Assembly (NCBI GenBank): GCA_937863905.1
Contig: CALMHV010000180.1
Span: forward strand, 1 to 11,451
Length of the DNA: 11,451 bases
From: an uncultured Bacillota bacterium
Lineage (GTDB): Bacteria > Bacillota > Sulfobacillia > UBA995 > UBA9673
Direction: 5' to 3'
Part shown: positions 1 to 8,080 of the stretch, in pieces
How the letters are laid out: every line of letters starts with the position of its first letter
How positions within the stretch are numbered: the first letter of the stretch is position 1
The notes under the pieces: model-generated
What the model was told of the DNA's origin: nothing
The model's database searches: none
Seen by the model: only the letters and a program-made list of their open reading frames with translations
Position numbers and translations under genes: made by a program

Positions 1-174
1 CGAGGGACAAGACGACCCGACGAACCATTGGCCCGGTCACCACCCGTCCAAGACCTATTTCGTCGCATCCCGCGCCCAGCCTCTGTCTCCAGCCGATTAG
101 TCAGAATTTGCTGTAGGATTCACTGGGGGGGCGACGAAGGTATCGGTAGTCCTTTCCAACGGAGGTAGCAGCCC
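1..174. other. upstream region of the acyl-CoA ligase gene; no gene supported
   Basis: I find no gene I can support here. Plus-strand frame 1 is open from the window edge to a TAG at 166-168, but the translation is Arg/Pro-rich and resembles nothing, so it is probably chance. On the minus strand an ATG at 28 (with in-frame GTGs just upstream) opens to the window edge and could be the first codons of a divergent gene. Too little is visible to call it. The stretch at 95-120 is locally AT-richer and holds TAGGAT at 114-119, a possible -10 element for the ligase gene, without a recognisable -35. GGAGGT at 161-166 is the ribosome binding site of the gene starting at 175. Confidence 0.4.
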
Positions 175-1944
175 ATGAGCGCACGCCCGTGGCACGGCTC
201 GTGGCCGCGCGGACTCCCCCTCTCTCTCGACTACCCGCCGGTGCCGGTCTTCAAGTTCCTCGAGAGTTCGGCCAAGAAGTACCCCGACCAGGACGCCATC
301 ATCTTCCAGGTGGGCGAGGGTGCGACGACCTTCGCCGAACTGTGGGAGAAGGCCCAACGCTTCGCCACGGCCCTGGCGAGGTTCGGGGTCGGCAAGGGTG
401 ACGTCGTCGCCATCCAGCTCCCGAACAGCCCGCCGTTCGCCATCGCCTACTACGGCACCCTCCTCACCGGCGCCACCTTCACCCCCTGCAACCCCCTCCT
501 CTCAGCCCCGGAACTCGAGCACCAGCTCATCGACTCCGGCGCCGAGACCTTAGTGGCCCTGGACATGTTCGTCGCGACGGCCGTGGCCGTGCGGGAGAGA
601 ACCCGGGTGAAGAGGCTCATCGTGACCGGGATTCCAGAGATTCTGCCGCCCTTCGCCCCCATCGACGTGTCCGCCTGGGGGCCCGAGGCCTACAGCTTCC
701 AGGCTCTCGTGGCGGGCACGCCACCCGAGCCGCCGGCGGTGAGCATCGATCCCGGGCGTGATGTGGCCCACCTCGCCTACACCGGAGGCACGACCGGCGT
801 GTCCAAGGGCGTGGTGCTGACCCACCGCATGGTCGTGACCAACTCGCTCCAGTTCAGTCATTGGTGCACCGGAGGGCGTCCCGTCCTCCGCGAAGACGGC
901 CTTCTCTACATCGAGGACCGGCCCGACGACCGCGACGGCGAAGGGTCACCTAAAGACGCGGGCGGGAAGTGGGAGTACCCGGTCACGCCGGGGCACGGCA
1001 AGGCCCTCATCGTGGTGCCGTGGTTTCACGCCATGGGCACCATCGGCTACCTCAACTTCCCCGTCTACACCGGAGCCACGATGGTGGTCCACCCGCGTTT
1101 CGACGCCGGCGCGTACCTCGGGGACATTGCCCGGCACCAGGCCGGCGTGTTCGGCGGCGCGCCTCCGCTCTTCCAGGCCATGCTGAACCACCCCGATATG
1201 GCGGGTAAAGACCTGTCCTGTGTCCGCCTGGTGGCCAGCGGGGCCGCGCCCCTCCCGGTCGAACTGCTGTCGGCGATGCAGAGCCGCCTGCCCAACGGCA
1301 TCCTCATGGAGGCCTACGGTCTCACCGAGGCAACCATGGGCGCGACGGCCAACCCGGCGAGCCGCTCGGGGACGCGCAAGGCCGGCTCAGTGGGCATCCC
1401 CATCTTCGACACCGAGGTCAAGATCGTCGATGCCGAGGACGCGAGCCGCGAGATGCCGGTCGGGGAGTTGGGCGAGGTCGCCATCAAGGGCCCGCAGGTC
1501 ATGGTGGGGTATTTCCATCGCCCCGAGGAGACGGCGGCCGTGCTCCGGGACGGGTGGCTTCTGACCGGAGACATCGGCCGGATGGACGAGGATGGCTACG
1601 TCTTCGTCGTGGAGCGTAAGAAGGACATGCTCATCTACAACGGGTACAACGTGTACCCGCGCGAACTCGAGGAGATTCTCTTCACCCATCCCGCCGTGGC
1701 CAACTGCACGGTCATCGGCAAGCCCGACCCGGCCGTCGGCGAGTTCCCCAAGGCCTTCATCGTGCTGAAGCCGGGCGCCATCACGAGCGCGCAGGAGATC
1801 ATGGCCTTTGTGGCGGCTCAGGTCACGCCGTACAAGAAGGTCCGCGAGATCGAGTTCCTGGATGAGATACCGGTGAGCCAGGCCGGCAAGGCGCTCAAGC
1901 GCGAACTGCGGGAGAGGGAAAAGCGGAAGTCCGAGACGGCCTAG
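175..1944 (+). CDS. long-chain fatty-acid-CoA ligase-like AMP-binding enzyme
   Basis: This is a 589-residue member of the ANL (acyl-adenylate-forming) superfamily. It most resembles FadD-type long-chain acyl-CoA synthetases, which activate a carboxylic acid with ATP to an acyl-AMP and then form the CoA thioester in the cytoplasm. The hallmarks are visible in order: the phosphate-binding loop YTGGTTGVSKGV (about 202-213), the A5 motif EAYGLTEAT (379-387), the TGD motif (464-466), the hinge and A8 segment RKKDMLIYNGYNVYPRELEE (481-500), and the C-terminal catalytic lysine in QAGKALK (K572). Length is normal for the family. The ATG at 175 follows GGAGGT by 8 nt, which fixes the start. Residues about 234-273 form a charged Asp/Glu/Arg/Gly-rich stretch between the P-loop domain and the VPWFHAMG motif. 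The gene is monocistronic on the plus strand and ends 11 bp from the convergent MEMO gene. The exact acid substrate (long-, medium-chain or aromatic) cannot be read from the sequence. Confidence 0.93.
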   Translation: MSARPWHGSWPRGLPLSLDYPPVPVFKFLESSAKKYPDQDAIIFQVGEGATTFAELWEKAQRFATALARFGVGKGDVVAIQLPNSPPFAIAYYGTLLTGATFTPCNPLLSAPELEHQLIDSGAETLVALDMFVATAVAVRERTRVKRLIVTGIPEILPPFAPIDVSAWGPEAYSFQALVAGTPPEPPAVSIDPGRDVAHLAYTGGTTGVSKGVVLTHRMVVTNSLQFSHWCTGGRPVLREDGLLYIEDRPDDRDGEGSPKDAGGKWEYPVTPGHGKALIVVPWFHAMGTIGYLNFPVYTGATMVVHPRFDAGAYLGDIARHQAGVFGGAPPLFQAMLNHPDMAGKDLSCVRLVASGAAPLPVELLSAMQSRLPNGILMEAYGLTEATMGATANPASRSGTRKAGSVGIPIFDTEVKIVDAEDASREMPVGELGEVAIKGPQVMVGYFHRPEETAAVLRDGWLLTGDIGRMDEDGYVFVVERKKDMLIYNGYNVYPRELEEILFTHPAVANCTVIGKPDPAVGEFPKAFIVLKPGAITSAQEIMAFVAAQVTPYKKVREIEFLDEIPVSQAGKALKRELREREKRKSETA

Positions 1945-1954
1945 GCGCCGGCGC
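1945..1954. other. GC palindrome between convergent stop codons
   Basis: The 11 bp separating the ligase stop (TAG, 1942-1944) from the MEMO gene stop (TGA on the minus strand, 1956-1958) contain the perfect palindrome GCGCCGGCGC. There is no T-tract on either side, so it does not have the form of an intrinsic terminator. It could still be a minimal hairpin at both 3' ends, or chance in GC-rich DNA. Confidence 0.3.
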
Positions 1955-1955
1955 T

Positions 1956-2987
1956 TCAGGGCGACGGGATGAGCAGCAGGTAGTGGCTCGTGGTCTCGGC
2001 GAGGTCGAGCCGGCCGAGAAGCGTGGCCGAGTTCGTGTGGGCCACCACGGCAAAGCGCGGCTTCTCGACCGAGCCGGCGAAGGCGAAGGCCACCGCGAGC
2101 GAGGCCGGTGAGTCGAGATACTCCGACCCCATCCCGAAGAGGGCGGCCCAGTCGCCGCTTTCGAGGGCGGCGATGGTCCGGACGTCTCTCTTCTCAGCCT
2201 CGCGCCGGTCCAGGTAGTGGGAGAAGTCCACCGAGGCGACCAGGACGACCCGGCCCGGCCGGACACCGGTGTCCCCTTTCCCCCTGCCGTCCGCCCATTC
2301 CCGCAGCCACTTCCCAAGAGCGACGGCCTCTTCGTAGCTGAGGTCCCCCCGGACCGTGATGGGCACGACCCGCGCCCCAGGCAAGAGACTCCGCACAAAG
2401 GGCACCAGGGCCCCGACCGAGTGTTCCCCCTCCTGGGCTCTCCAGGCTTCCTCAGCCAGCCCCTCGAGCAAGAGGGCGGCCACCAGGTCGCTCTCCGGCT
2501 CCACCACCCCGCCCGCCGTGCGCCAGACACCCAGACTCGTCCCGACCCTCGGGCCGGCCCGGAAGTGGTCCGGCCCGACAATGATGACGGTCGCGGGCGG
2601 CTCGAGCGCGAGGTAGGCCAGGGCCCCGGCTACGAGGTGGCCGGCGACCAAATGGTGGGGCACCACGACGACGTCCACGGTCGACCCGAGGCCCGCCCGC
2701 CCGGCGTCCCCGGCGACCTCGGCCCCGAGAGCGAGCAGGGTATCAAGCTGCGCCCGGGTCACGAAGCGGTCGGCGTGGGCGGGCGCAGGTTCGAGCGCGG
2801 CCGAGCCGCCGGGCGGTTCGGCCGGCCTGGGGTGACAGCCGACCATCGCCGCCGCCACCAGCGTGGCGACGACGACCGCCGCGATAGCCCGCAGCGGCCG
2901 GCCACCCTTCAGCCGGCCGCCCTTCAGCCGGCCACCGTTCGGCCGGCCACCCTTCAGCCGATCGCCCTCCGCCCTAGCGGATGACAA
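1956..2987 (-). CDS. MEMO-family (AmmeMemoRadiSam system protein B-like) predicted lipoprotein
   Basis: The protein has 343 residues. After a basic n-region and a hydrophobic segment (about 32-49), a lipobox-like AMVGC puts a candidate lipidated cysteine at C51, followed by a Pro/Ala-rich linker. The rest matches the MEMO fold: VPHH (109-112), VGPDHF (137-142), the EHS...VPF segment (188-197), ASVDFSHYLD (251-260), and a C-terminal VAHTNSATLLGRL stretch (315-327). The three histidine positions of the family pocket appear present (H111 or H112, H141, H257). The cysteine expected downstream of the SHY motif (counterpart of human MEMO1 C244) seems to be replaced within LDSPAS (291-296). The usual AMMECR1 and radical-SAM partners are not in the window. 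The TTG start at 2987 is the only plausible start before the signal peptide. It is preceded by AAGGA (minus strand, 2993-2997) and overlaps the macroglobulin stop by 14 bp, suggesting translational coupling. Family assignment is good; the exported location is inferred from the signal sequence; the substrate is unknown. Confidence 0.85.
   Translation of the reverse strand: MSSARAEGDRLKGGRPNGGRLKGGRLKGGRPLRAIAAVVVATLVAAAMVGCHPRPAEPPGGSAALEPAPAHADRFVTRAQLDTLLALGAEVAGDAGRAGLGSTVDVVVVPHHLVAGHLVAGALAYLALEPPATVIIVGPDHFRAGPRVGTSLGVWRTAGGVVEPESDLVAALLLEGLAEEAWRAQEGEHSVGALVPFVRSLLPGARVVPITVRGDLSYEEAVALGKWLREWADGRGKGDTGVRPGRVVLVASVDFSHYLDRREAEKRDVRTIAALESGDWAALFGMGSEYLDSPASLAVAFAFAGSVEKPRFAVVAHTNSATLLGRLDLAETTSHYLLLIPSP
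2893..2967 (-). repeat. 15-bp tandem repeat, about five units, coding for GGRLK-type repeats
   Basis: On the plus strand the unit is TTCAGCCGGCCGCCC. Units lie at 2908-2922, 2923-2937, 2938-2952 and 2953-2967, with a diverged unit at 2893-2907. Because the unit is a multiple of three, it is in frame with the MEMO lipoprotein gene. Read on the minus strand, it encodes repeated GGRLK/GGRPN pentapeptides at residues about 8-32, giving an unusually long and basic signal-peptide n-region. Each unit contains GCCGGC palindromes. Unit number could vary by slippage. Confidence 0.9.
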
Positions 2988-5900
2988 TCGCGTCCTTGTC
3001 CGTGACGGCGAAGATCTCGCCCGTCTTGGCGTGGACGAGGACCGCCGGTTCGGCCGCGAAGGAACCGAGCGAGACGATCCTGGCGTAGTAGGTCAAAGTG
3101 CCGGAAGTTCCCCGCGGCAAGGGCTGTCCGGTCTTCGGGTCGACCTCGCGCCCCAGGAAGACGTTGAACCTGATCTTCTGCCCGTCTATCTCGGCCGGCC
3201 AGGTCACCTTGCCGTCGTCCATGCCGATGTCGGCGGGACGCGGCACCGCCTTCAGACCGGAGGGCAGGAAATCCACGACCTGGTAGGTCCCTTCGAGGGC
3301 CTGGGCGGTGATCTTGTAGGTCAGCGTGACGCGGACGACGTCCCCGGCGTCGAAGGTCTTGGTGGCCTTGCCCGCCGTGGAGTAGCCGCGGCTGAGCGTG
3401 GCCTCTCCGCTGCCGACCCTGGTGTCCGCCAGGTCGGCCGAGGCCCGGTAGGAGACGCACAAACCCACCTTGCCCTGCAGGTCGGCGAAAGCGAGGTTCG
3501 CCAGGTCCTCCGCCGTCCGGAGACAGGTGTAGGTCTCGCCCGGCTCGAGCTTCACGTTCGTTCCTCCCGGCTGCAGCGTGAACGCAACCTCGGTCGACGG
3601 CGCGAGGGGCAGAGCCACCTGCAGGAAGCGGGCCACTTCGAGGAGGTTCAACTCCTCCCAGGGCTCGTTGTCCACCAGGTAGCCGAGGAAGGCGTCCTTG
3701 TCGTCCAGCTTGAGTTCAGCGGCGATGACGGCCGCGAGAGACGTGGCCGCGATAATCTCCTCCTGGTCGCGGCTGACGTTGAGCCGGAGCAGCGAGCCGA
3801 CGCGGTCACCGTAGGCCTTCACGACCTCGTCAAAGAGCTCCCGGCCCTTCTCCTCCGAACCCAGTTCGATGAGTCCGAGACACGTGTAGAGCTTCTCCTT
3901 GACGGAGAGGTCCGGCTCGGATGCCAGTCGCTCAAGGTCGAGGAGCACGGGCTGGTCCATGGCCGCCAGGCCGTAGAGGGCCACCGCGAACCGTTCGCGG
4001 CTGGTATCGGCGGCATCATAGACGCCCCCCAGGTATCTGAGGAGACCTTCCTCGTCGAAGCCGACGCCGCCGAGCGCGGCGACCTTGGCCGTGAGTTCGA
4101 GGTCCACCCCGGCGTACGGCAGCAGGGCGACGCCCCCGTCGACCTGGCAGGCGAGGAGCCCGCTCTCGGACGGAGGCGCCGTCAGGGCCGCCGCGTCGTA
4201 CCCGAAATCCTCCACCAGCAGCCGGTGGGCGACAATGGCCGCGGCCTTCATGTCCGCGCGGCTGCCGCCACCCACTAGCCTCCACAACATCCCGAGGTAG
4301 TTGCCGCGCCCCGCGTCGCAGAAGGTGAGGGTGGCCAACTCGCCCGGCTCGACCCCGACGCGCAGGTTCTCGGTCACCTCGTAGTAGTCCACCCGGTCGA
4401 GGCGCAGATAGGTGTCCAGGACCTCGAACTTGCGGGCCAGACCGTCCTCGGCCTTCGTCCCGTCGGGCAGGGTGGCCCGGCCCGTAATCTGCAACTCGTA
4501 CGTCCCCCGTTGGAGCGCCCCGAGAGTGATATTGGCCGGCTTGAACGCCTTGCCCGTGGCGGCCGCCAGGTCGCGGGTCTCGGTGGTCCCGTCGGCCTTC
4601 AGCTGGACGAGCTTCGCCGAGAAGCTGACGGCCGTCCCCGAGGGTAGCGCCGTCCCGTAGGCGCGGGCCTGGATGACCGGTTCGTCGCCGGAGAGGTAGG
4701 TCTCGTTCGCCGCCACTTCGACGAAGAACGGTAGCCGCACCGGGATGGCCTTGGTGCCGCCTCCGGCCCGCACGTTGGAGGCGAAGGCCTGGTAGGTCAG
4801 GCGCCAGGAGGTGAGGTTGTCGGGGAGCGTCACCTCGACCGTGCCCTTGCCGTCCGAACCGGTGCTCAGAGATTCAAAGAGCGCGCAGTCCAGGAACGAG
4901 CGGCGCATCTCCCCGCCCTCGCCGGACTCCGCGCCTCCGCCGCCCTGCAGCCTCTGGTAGTGGGAACCCCGTGTCTGCAGGATATAGCCGTACAGCACGC
5001 GCCCGTACAGGCTGGCCAACGGGTCAGCCGATTGCCCGGCCAGCTGGAAGAGAGCCTCGTCCACCAGGGAGAGGTTGACTTCGGCGCCCACCGGCCGCCC
5101 TTGGGCGTCCCGGACTTCCACGCCGATGACGACCGTGTCGCCCGGTCCGTAGCTCTCCTTGTCGGTCTTCACCGTGATGTCGAGCTTCCTGTCGGCGTAG
5201 TCGAAGGTCGCCAGGAGGGAGCCGAGGCCGTTATAGTACCGGCCGTCGAAGTAGACGCCCAACACCTCGATGTTCGGGATGTACTTCTCCTCGAAGGTCA
5301 GGCCGTAGGTCGGTCCACTTCCGACCTCGACCGTCTCGAGCCCCTGGCGCGCGGTGACGAAGAGGTACCCGGACTCCCGGGACGGGAGGTCGGCCTGACC
5401 GTTGCGGGCGACCACGGACACGGTCTCGCCCAACTTGTACTGGGGCGTGTCGCGGTCAGCGGCAACCAGGCTGTACCAGGAATAGCGGGGGTCCGCACCG
5501 CTTGAGCCGTAGACCCACAGTTCCTGGCCGATGGCCCGGCCCTTCTCGTCCGTGGAGGTTAGGCGGACGCAGTAGCTCTTGTCGGCCTGGGGGTTGAAGG
5601 TCCAGGTCGCCAGGCCGGCTGGGTCGGTGGTGAGCGTGAAGGTGGCCTGCGGCACCCGGACTTCGGTGTAGTCGTAGGTCTTCTTCACGACCTTCTCGAT
5701 GAAATCGTAGTACTGGCCTGTCTCCCGGGTCTCCCAGACGATCTCCTCGACCTGCCCCTTGACCTCCCGCCCGGCAACGGGCTCGCCAAGGTAGTCCCGG
5801 TATCCGTAGCGGTAGTAGCCCCGCGGCGCCTCCGCCGCGTTGAGGAGGTCGAGAGCCACCTTGTTGAGGGCCACCTCGATCTGGACCTGGCCGCCCTCGA

Positions 5901-8019
5901 GGCGCTTGGAGTCACCCCTCAGGCAAACGTCCTTTTCGAACACCCGCACCGAGGCGCCGGTGTAGATCGGCCCCGATTCCGGAAGTTCGGCGTAGAGTTG
6001 AAGGTAGCAGGAGTTCTCCAGGATGAACGGGTCGGACCCGCCCTGAGCGGTCCGCGTCAGGCTGGCCCGGCCGGAGATGTCGGTCAGCAACGTCCCCGAC
6101 TCGGTCACGGCGCCGTTCAGATCGTATTTTAGTCTCAATTCGGAGGCCGGAGTGCCTTCGAAAAAGGCCGCCGTGACGCTGAACTCCACCTTCTCGCCGG
6201 CGAAGACGGCCTGCTTGTTCGTGACCAGGTCGAGGCTATAGGCGGGCTTGGTGTAGGTGGCCACGTTCAGGCCCTGGGTCGTCAGGACCACACCGTCAAC
6301 GATGAACTGGATGTAGTAGTAGTCGGGCCTGAGGTTCGGCAAGGTCAGACGGCCGTCGAAAGTGCTCCGCCTCACCTCGACCTCCTTGGCCAGGATGAGC
6401 GTGGCGTCGCTGTCGGAGCCTCCGCCGTCCTGCCCGAACGGGCCTTCCCAGCACGAGTAGCTGGAGCGCAGTTCGAGCCGGACCCGGGTGACCTCCTGAC
6501 CGCCCTCCCGCGGCTGGACGACGCCCCAGAAACGGACCTCGTCGTTGGGCAGGTAGAGCGGGCGGTCCGTGTAGAGATAGCTCCAGTAGCTGTCGGCCTT
6601 CCGCCAGTCGGCGTCGTAGGGGTTCCACAGGGGCGAGAGGTCGAGGATGGCCTCCGAGTCGTCCGGGGCCTGGCCGAGGATGTAGTACGGAGGCACCGGC
6701 CCGGAGGCCGACTCGTCGCGGGTGATGGCCTCGGTGGGAGTCGCGAACCTGGCGACGCCGTCAGATCCGGACGTGCCCAGGGGCGCCCCCCCGGACATGG
6801 CCCGGACGGCCACGTCGCGCACGGGCTTGCCGGAGGCCAGGCTGTTGAACCAGACGACCGTGTCGTTGTCCGCCTCGACAAGATAGCTTGACAGGTCGGT
6901 GATCTGCGTCCAGGCGTAGACCTCGTAGGGCGCCAGCTTGAAGGAGACCAGGTAGTACCCGACCGGCAACGTTTCGGGCAGGGCCAGGTAGCTCTGGTAG
7001 TCCACCTGCTGCGGCTGTAGTTCGACCTCGACGACACGGTCAAGCCCGACCGTGGTCGGCTTCCAGTTTTGCCGGGTCAGATAGGCCCAGAAGGGGACTT
7101 CCTCCCGCTCCTGGAGTCCGGTCACGAACTGGGCGGCGTCGCGATACCGGTAGACCGCCACGGCGATCTTGGGCAAAGGAGCGTTGTCCTGCCCGTAGCG
7201 ACCGTACCCCAAGGTAAAGAAGGGGGGCTCGGTCGGCGCGAAGGCGGAGACGAGCCCGGTATCCATCCAGAAGTAGAAGTCCGGGCCGGCGGCCCCGTCG
7301 GCCGCCTCGGCGGTCTCAAAGGAGAACACATAGTCCTCGGCCAGGGTCTCAGGACTACCCGCCAAGCCGAGGCCTTTCTTCACCGTGCAAGTGTAGAAGG
7401 TCTCCGGCTGGAGAGCTACCCGGGGAACGTAGACCAGGGTGCGGCGGTGCCTCTCCCAGGTGCCGGGGACGAAAGGCTCGAGGCTGAAGAAATCGGCCGG
7501 ATCGGCGGCGCCCTCATGGCTGAACTCGATCTCGATGGCCGAGTTCAGGGGCACACCGCTGGACGTGTTCCCCGGAAGGGCCCTCGTCACCCGGAACGGG
7601 CTCTTGACCTGGAAGGCCCAACTGAACCCGGGCTCCTTCGGGCCGGCCAGGGCCAGTGAGAAGCGGTAGACCCGGTCGGGCTCGAGGGACCGCTCCGGAG
7701 TCACGCTGTAGACCTTACCGCTCTTATCCGCGGCCTTGACGGCTACGTCCACGGGCGGCTGGACGGTGAGGGTGGACCGGATGGCCGATAAAGACACCGG
7801 CTGTTCCAGGGTAAGGGTAAAAGACGAATCCGGGGCCACACCTGTGGCATCGGCCTGAGCGGGCTCCAGGGTCGCGGCGAAGGCGCGTCCCTCGGACAGG
7901 AGCGCCCCCGGCTGACAAGCTCGGAAAGAGAACACGGCCACGAAAGCGATAGCCGCCACTCCCAGGACGGCAACGGTCCTGATGGCGGCCTTGCGGGTGG
8001 GCTTCCAGGAAACCTTCAT
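2974..8019 (-). CDS. alpha-2-macroglobulin family protein, thioester-less, membrane-anchored
   Basis: This is a 1681-residue surface protein of the bacterial alpha-2-macroglobulin family, whose members are proposed protease traps or cell-envelope defence factors. From the N-terminus: a basic start and hydrophobic segment (about 12-32) acting as signal or anchor; two Ig-like Big_5-type domains (about 47-135 and 142-240); the MG2 hallmark YTDRPLYLPNDEVRFWG (483-499); the MG3/MG4 boundary YTKPAYSL (589-596) and GEKVEFSVTAAFFEG (608-622); a bait-region-type domain (about 945-993, ending LVDEALF); a Gly-rich linker near 1025-1037; the A2M domain with LPDNLTSWRLTYQAF (1065-1079); an alpha/alpha-toroid region (about 1220-1475); and an MG10-like C-terminus with VVDFLPSGL (1581-1589). 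The thioester motif C-x-E-Q is absent; the corresponding stretch reads TFCDAGRGNYL (1232-1242). This resembles the non-thioester YfaS type more than the thioester YfhM type. The cysteine at 35 is preceded by FRA, a poor lipobox. The ATG at 8019 follows GGGGAG by 9 nt; a GTG at 8043 would overlap that site. The MEMO lipoprotein gene overlaps the 3' end. Confidence 0.93.
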   Translation of the reverse strand: MKVSWKPTRKAAIRTVAVLGVAAIAFVAVFSFRACQPGALLSEGRAFAATLEPAQADATGVAPDSSFTLTLEQPVSLSAIRSTLTVQPPVDVAVKAADKSGKVYSVTPERSLEPDRVYRFSLALAGPKEPGFSWAFQVKSPFRVTRALPGNTSSGVPLNSAIEIEFSHEGAADPADFFSLEPFVPGTWERHRRTLVYVPRVALQPETFYTCTVKKGLGLAGSPETLAEDYVFSFETAEAADGAAGPDFYFWMDTGLVSAFAPTEPPFFTLGYGRYGQDNAPLPKIAVAVYRYRDAAQFVTGLQEREEVPFWAYLTRQNWKPTTVGLDRVVEVELQPQQVDYQSYLALPETLPVGYYLVSFKLAPYEVYAWTQITDLSSYLVEADNDTVVWFNSLASGKPVRDVAVRAMSGGAPLGTSGSDGVARFATPTEAITRDESASGPVPPYYILGQAPDDSEAILDLSPLWNPYDADWRKADSYWSYLYTDRPLYLPNDEVRFWGVVQPREGGQEVTRVRLELRSSYSCWEGPFGQDGGGSDSDATLILAKEVEVRRSTFDGRLTLPNLRPDYYYIQFIVDGVVLTTQGLNVATYTKPAYSLDLVTNKQAVFAGEKVEFSVTAAFFEGTPASELRLKYDLNGAVTESGTLLTDISGRASLTRTAQGGSDPFILENSCYLQLYAELPESGPIYTGASVRVFEKDVCLRGDSKRLEGGQVQIEVALNKVALDLLNAAEAPRGYYRYGYRDYLGEPVAGREVKGQVEEIVWETRETGQYYDFIEKVVKKTYDYTEVRVPQATFTLTTDPAGLATWTFNPQADKSYCVRLTSTDEKGRAIGQELWVYGSSGADPRYSWYSLVAADRDTPQYKLGETVSVVARNGQADLPSRESGYLFVTARQGLETVEVGSGPTYGLTFEEKYIPNIEVLGVYFDGRYYNGLGSLLATFDYADRKLDITVKTDKESYGPGDTVVIGVEVRDAQGRPVGAEVNLSLVDEALFQLAGQSADPLASLYGRVLYGYILQTRGSHYQRLQGGGGAESGEGGEMRRSFLDCALFESLSTGSDGKGTVEVTLPDNLTSWRLTYQAFASNVRAGGGTKAIPVRLPFFVEVAANETYLSGDEPVIQARAYGTALPSGTAVSFSAKLVQLKADGTTETRDLAAATGKAFKPANITLGALQRGTYELQITGRATLPDGTKAEDGLARKFEVLDTYLRLDRVDYYEVTENLRVGVEPGELATLTFCDAGRGNYLGMLWRLVGGGSRADMKAAAIVAHRLLVEDFGYDAAALTAPPSESGLLACQVDGGVALLPYAGVDLELTAKVAALGGVGFDEEGLLRYLGGVYDAADTSRERFAVALYGLAAMDQPVLLDLERLASEPDLSVKEKLYTCLGLIELGSEEKGRELFDEVVKAYGDRVGSLLRLNVSRDQEEIIAATSLAAVIAAELKLDDKDAFLGYLVDNEPWEELNLLEVARFLQVALPLAPSTEVAFTLQPGGTNVKLEPGETYTCLRTAEDLANLAFADLQGKVGLCVSYRASADLADTRVGSGEATLSRGYSTAGKATKTFDAGDVVRVTLTYKITAQALEGTYQVVDFLPSGLKAVPRPADIGMDDGKVTWPAEIDGQKIRFNVFLGREVDPKTGQPLPRGTSGTLTYYARIVSLGSFAAEPAVLVHAKTGEIFAVTDKDAIVIR

Positions 8020-8028
8020 CGGACATGT

Positions 8029-8034
8029 CTCCCC
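8029..8034 (-). promoter_or_regulatory. ribosome binding site fixing the macroglobulin start
   Basis: Read on the minus strand this is GGGGAG inside AGAGGGGAG, lying 9 nt before the ATG at 8019. It falls inside the coding sequence if the gene is started at the upstream in-frame GTG (8043). The ATG is therefore the better start. Confidence 0.7.
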
Positions 8035-8080
8035 TCTGACCACGAGGCGCCCGGGCCGGCGGCGGGCTCGCTAGGAGGGC

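Noticed and set aside
1..43. Start of a divergent minus-strand gene at the left edge (ATG at 28 or GTG just upstream)
   Set aside because: Only nine to fourteen codons are visible and the ribosome binding site is weak. It is possible, but not supportable as a feature.
1945..1955. Bidirectional intrinsic terminator between the ligase and MEMO genes
   Set aside because: Only a 10-bp GC palindrome with no T-tract on either strand is present; it does not meet the form of an intrinsic terminator.
1895..2581. 228-codon minus-strand frame overlapping the MEMO gene
   Set aside because: It is another frame of the same strand, Ser/Arg/Pro-rich, and runs into the ligase 3' end. The MEMO frame carries the conserved motifs.
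2217..2984. 255-codon plus-strand open frame over the MEMO gene
   Set aside because: It is antisense to a protein with recognisable MEMO motifs. The translation is Pro/Arg/Gly-rich and ends in the 15-bp repeat, with no sign of a real protein.
2863..4278. 471-codon plus-strand open frame antisense to the macroglobulin and MEMO genes
   Set aside because: It lies opposite clear domain-bearing coding sequence. Its translation is a low-complexity Arg/Gly/Glu/Val mix with no recognisable motif, as expected for an antisense frame in GC-rich DNA.
7900..7930. Lipobox in the macroglobulin N-terminus
   Set aside because: The only early cysteine (residue 35) is preceded by Phe-Arg-Ala, and Arg and Phe are not tolerated at those positions. 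An uncleaved anchor or ordinary signal peptide is more likely.
8020..8043. GTG start for the macroglobulin at 8043
   Set aside because: It would put the ribosome binding site GGGGAG inside the coding sequence. The ATG at 8019 has the correct spacing and starts a proper basic-then-hydrophobic signal sequence.
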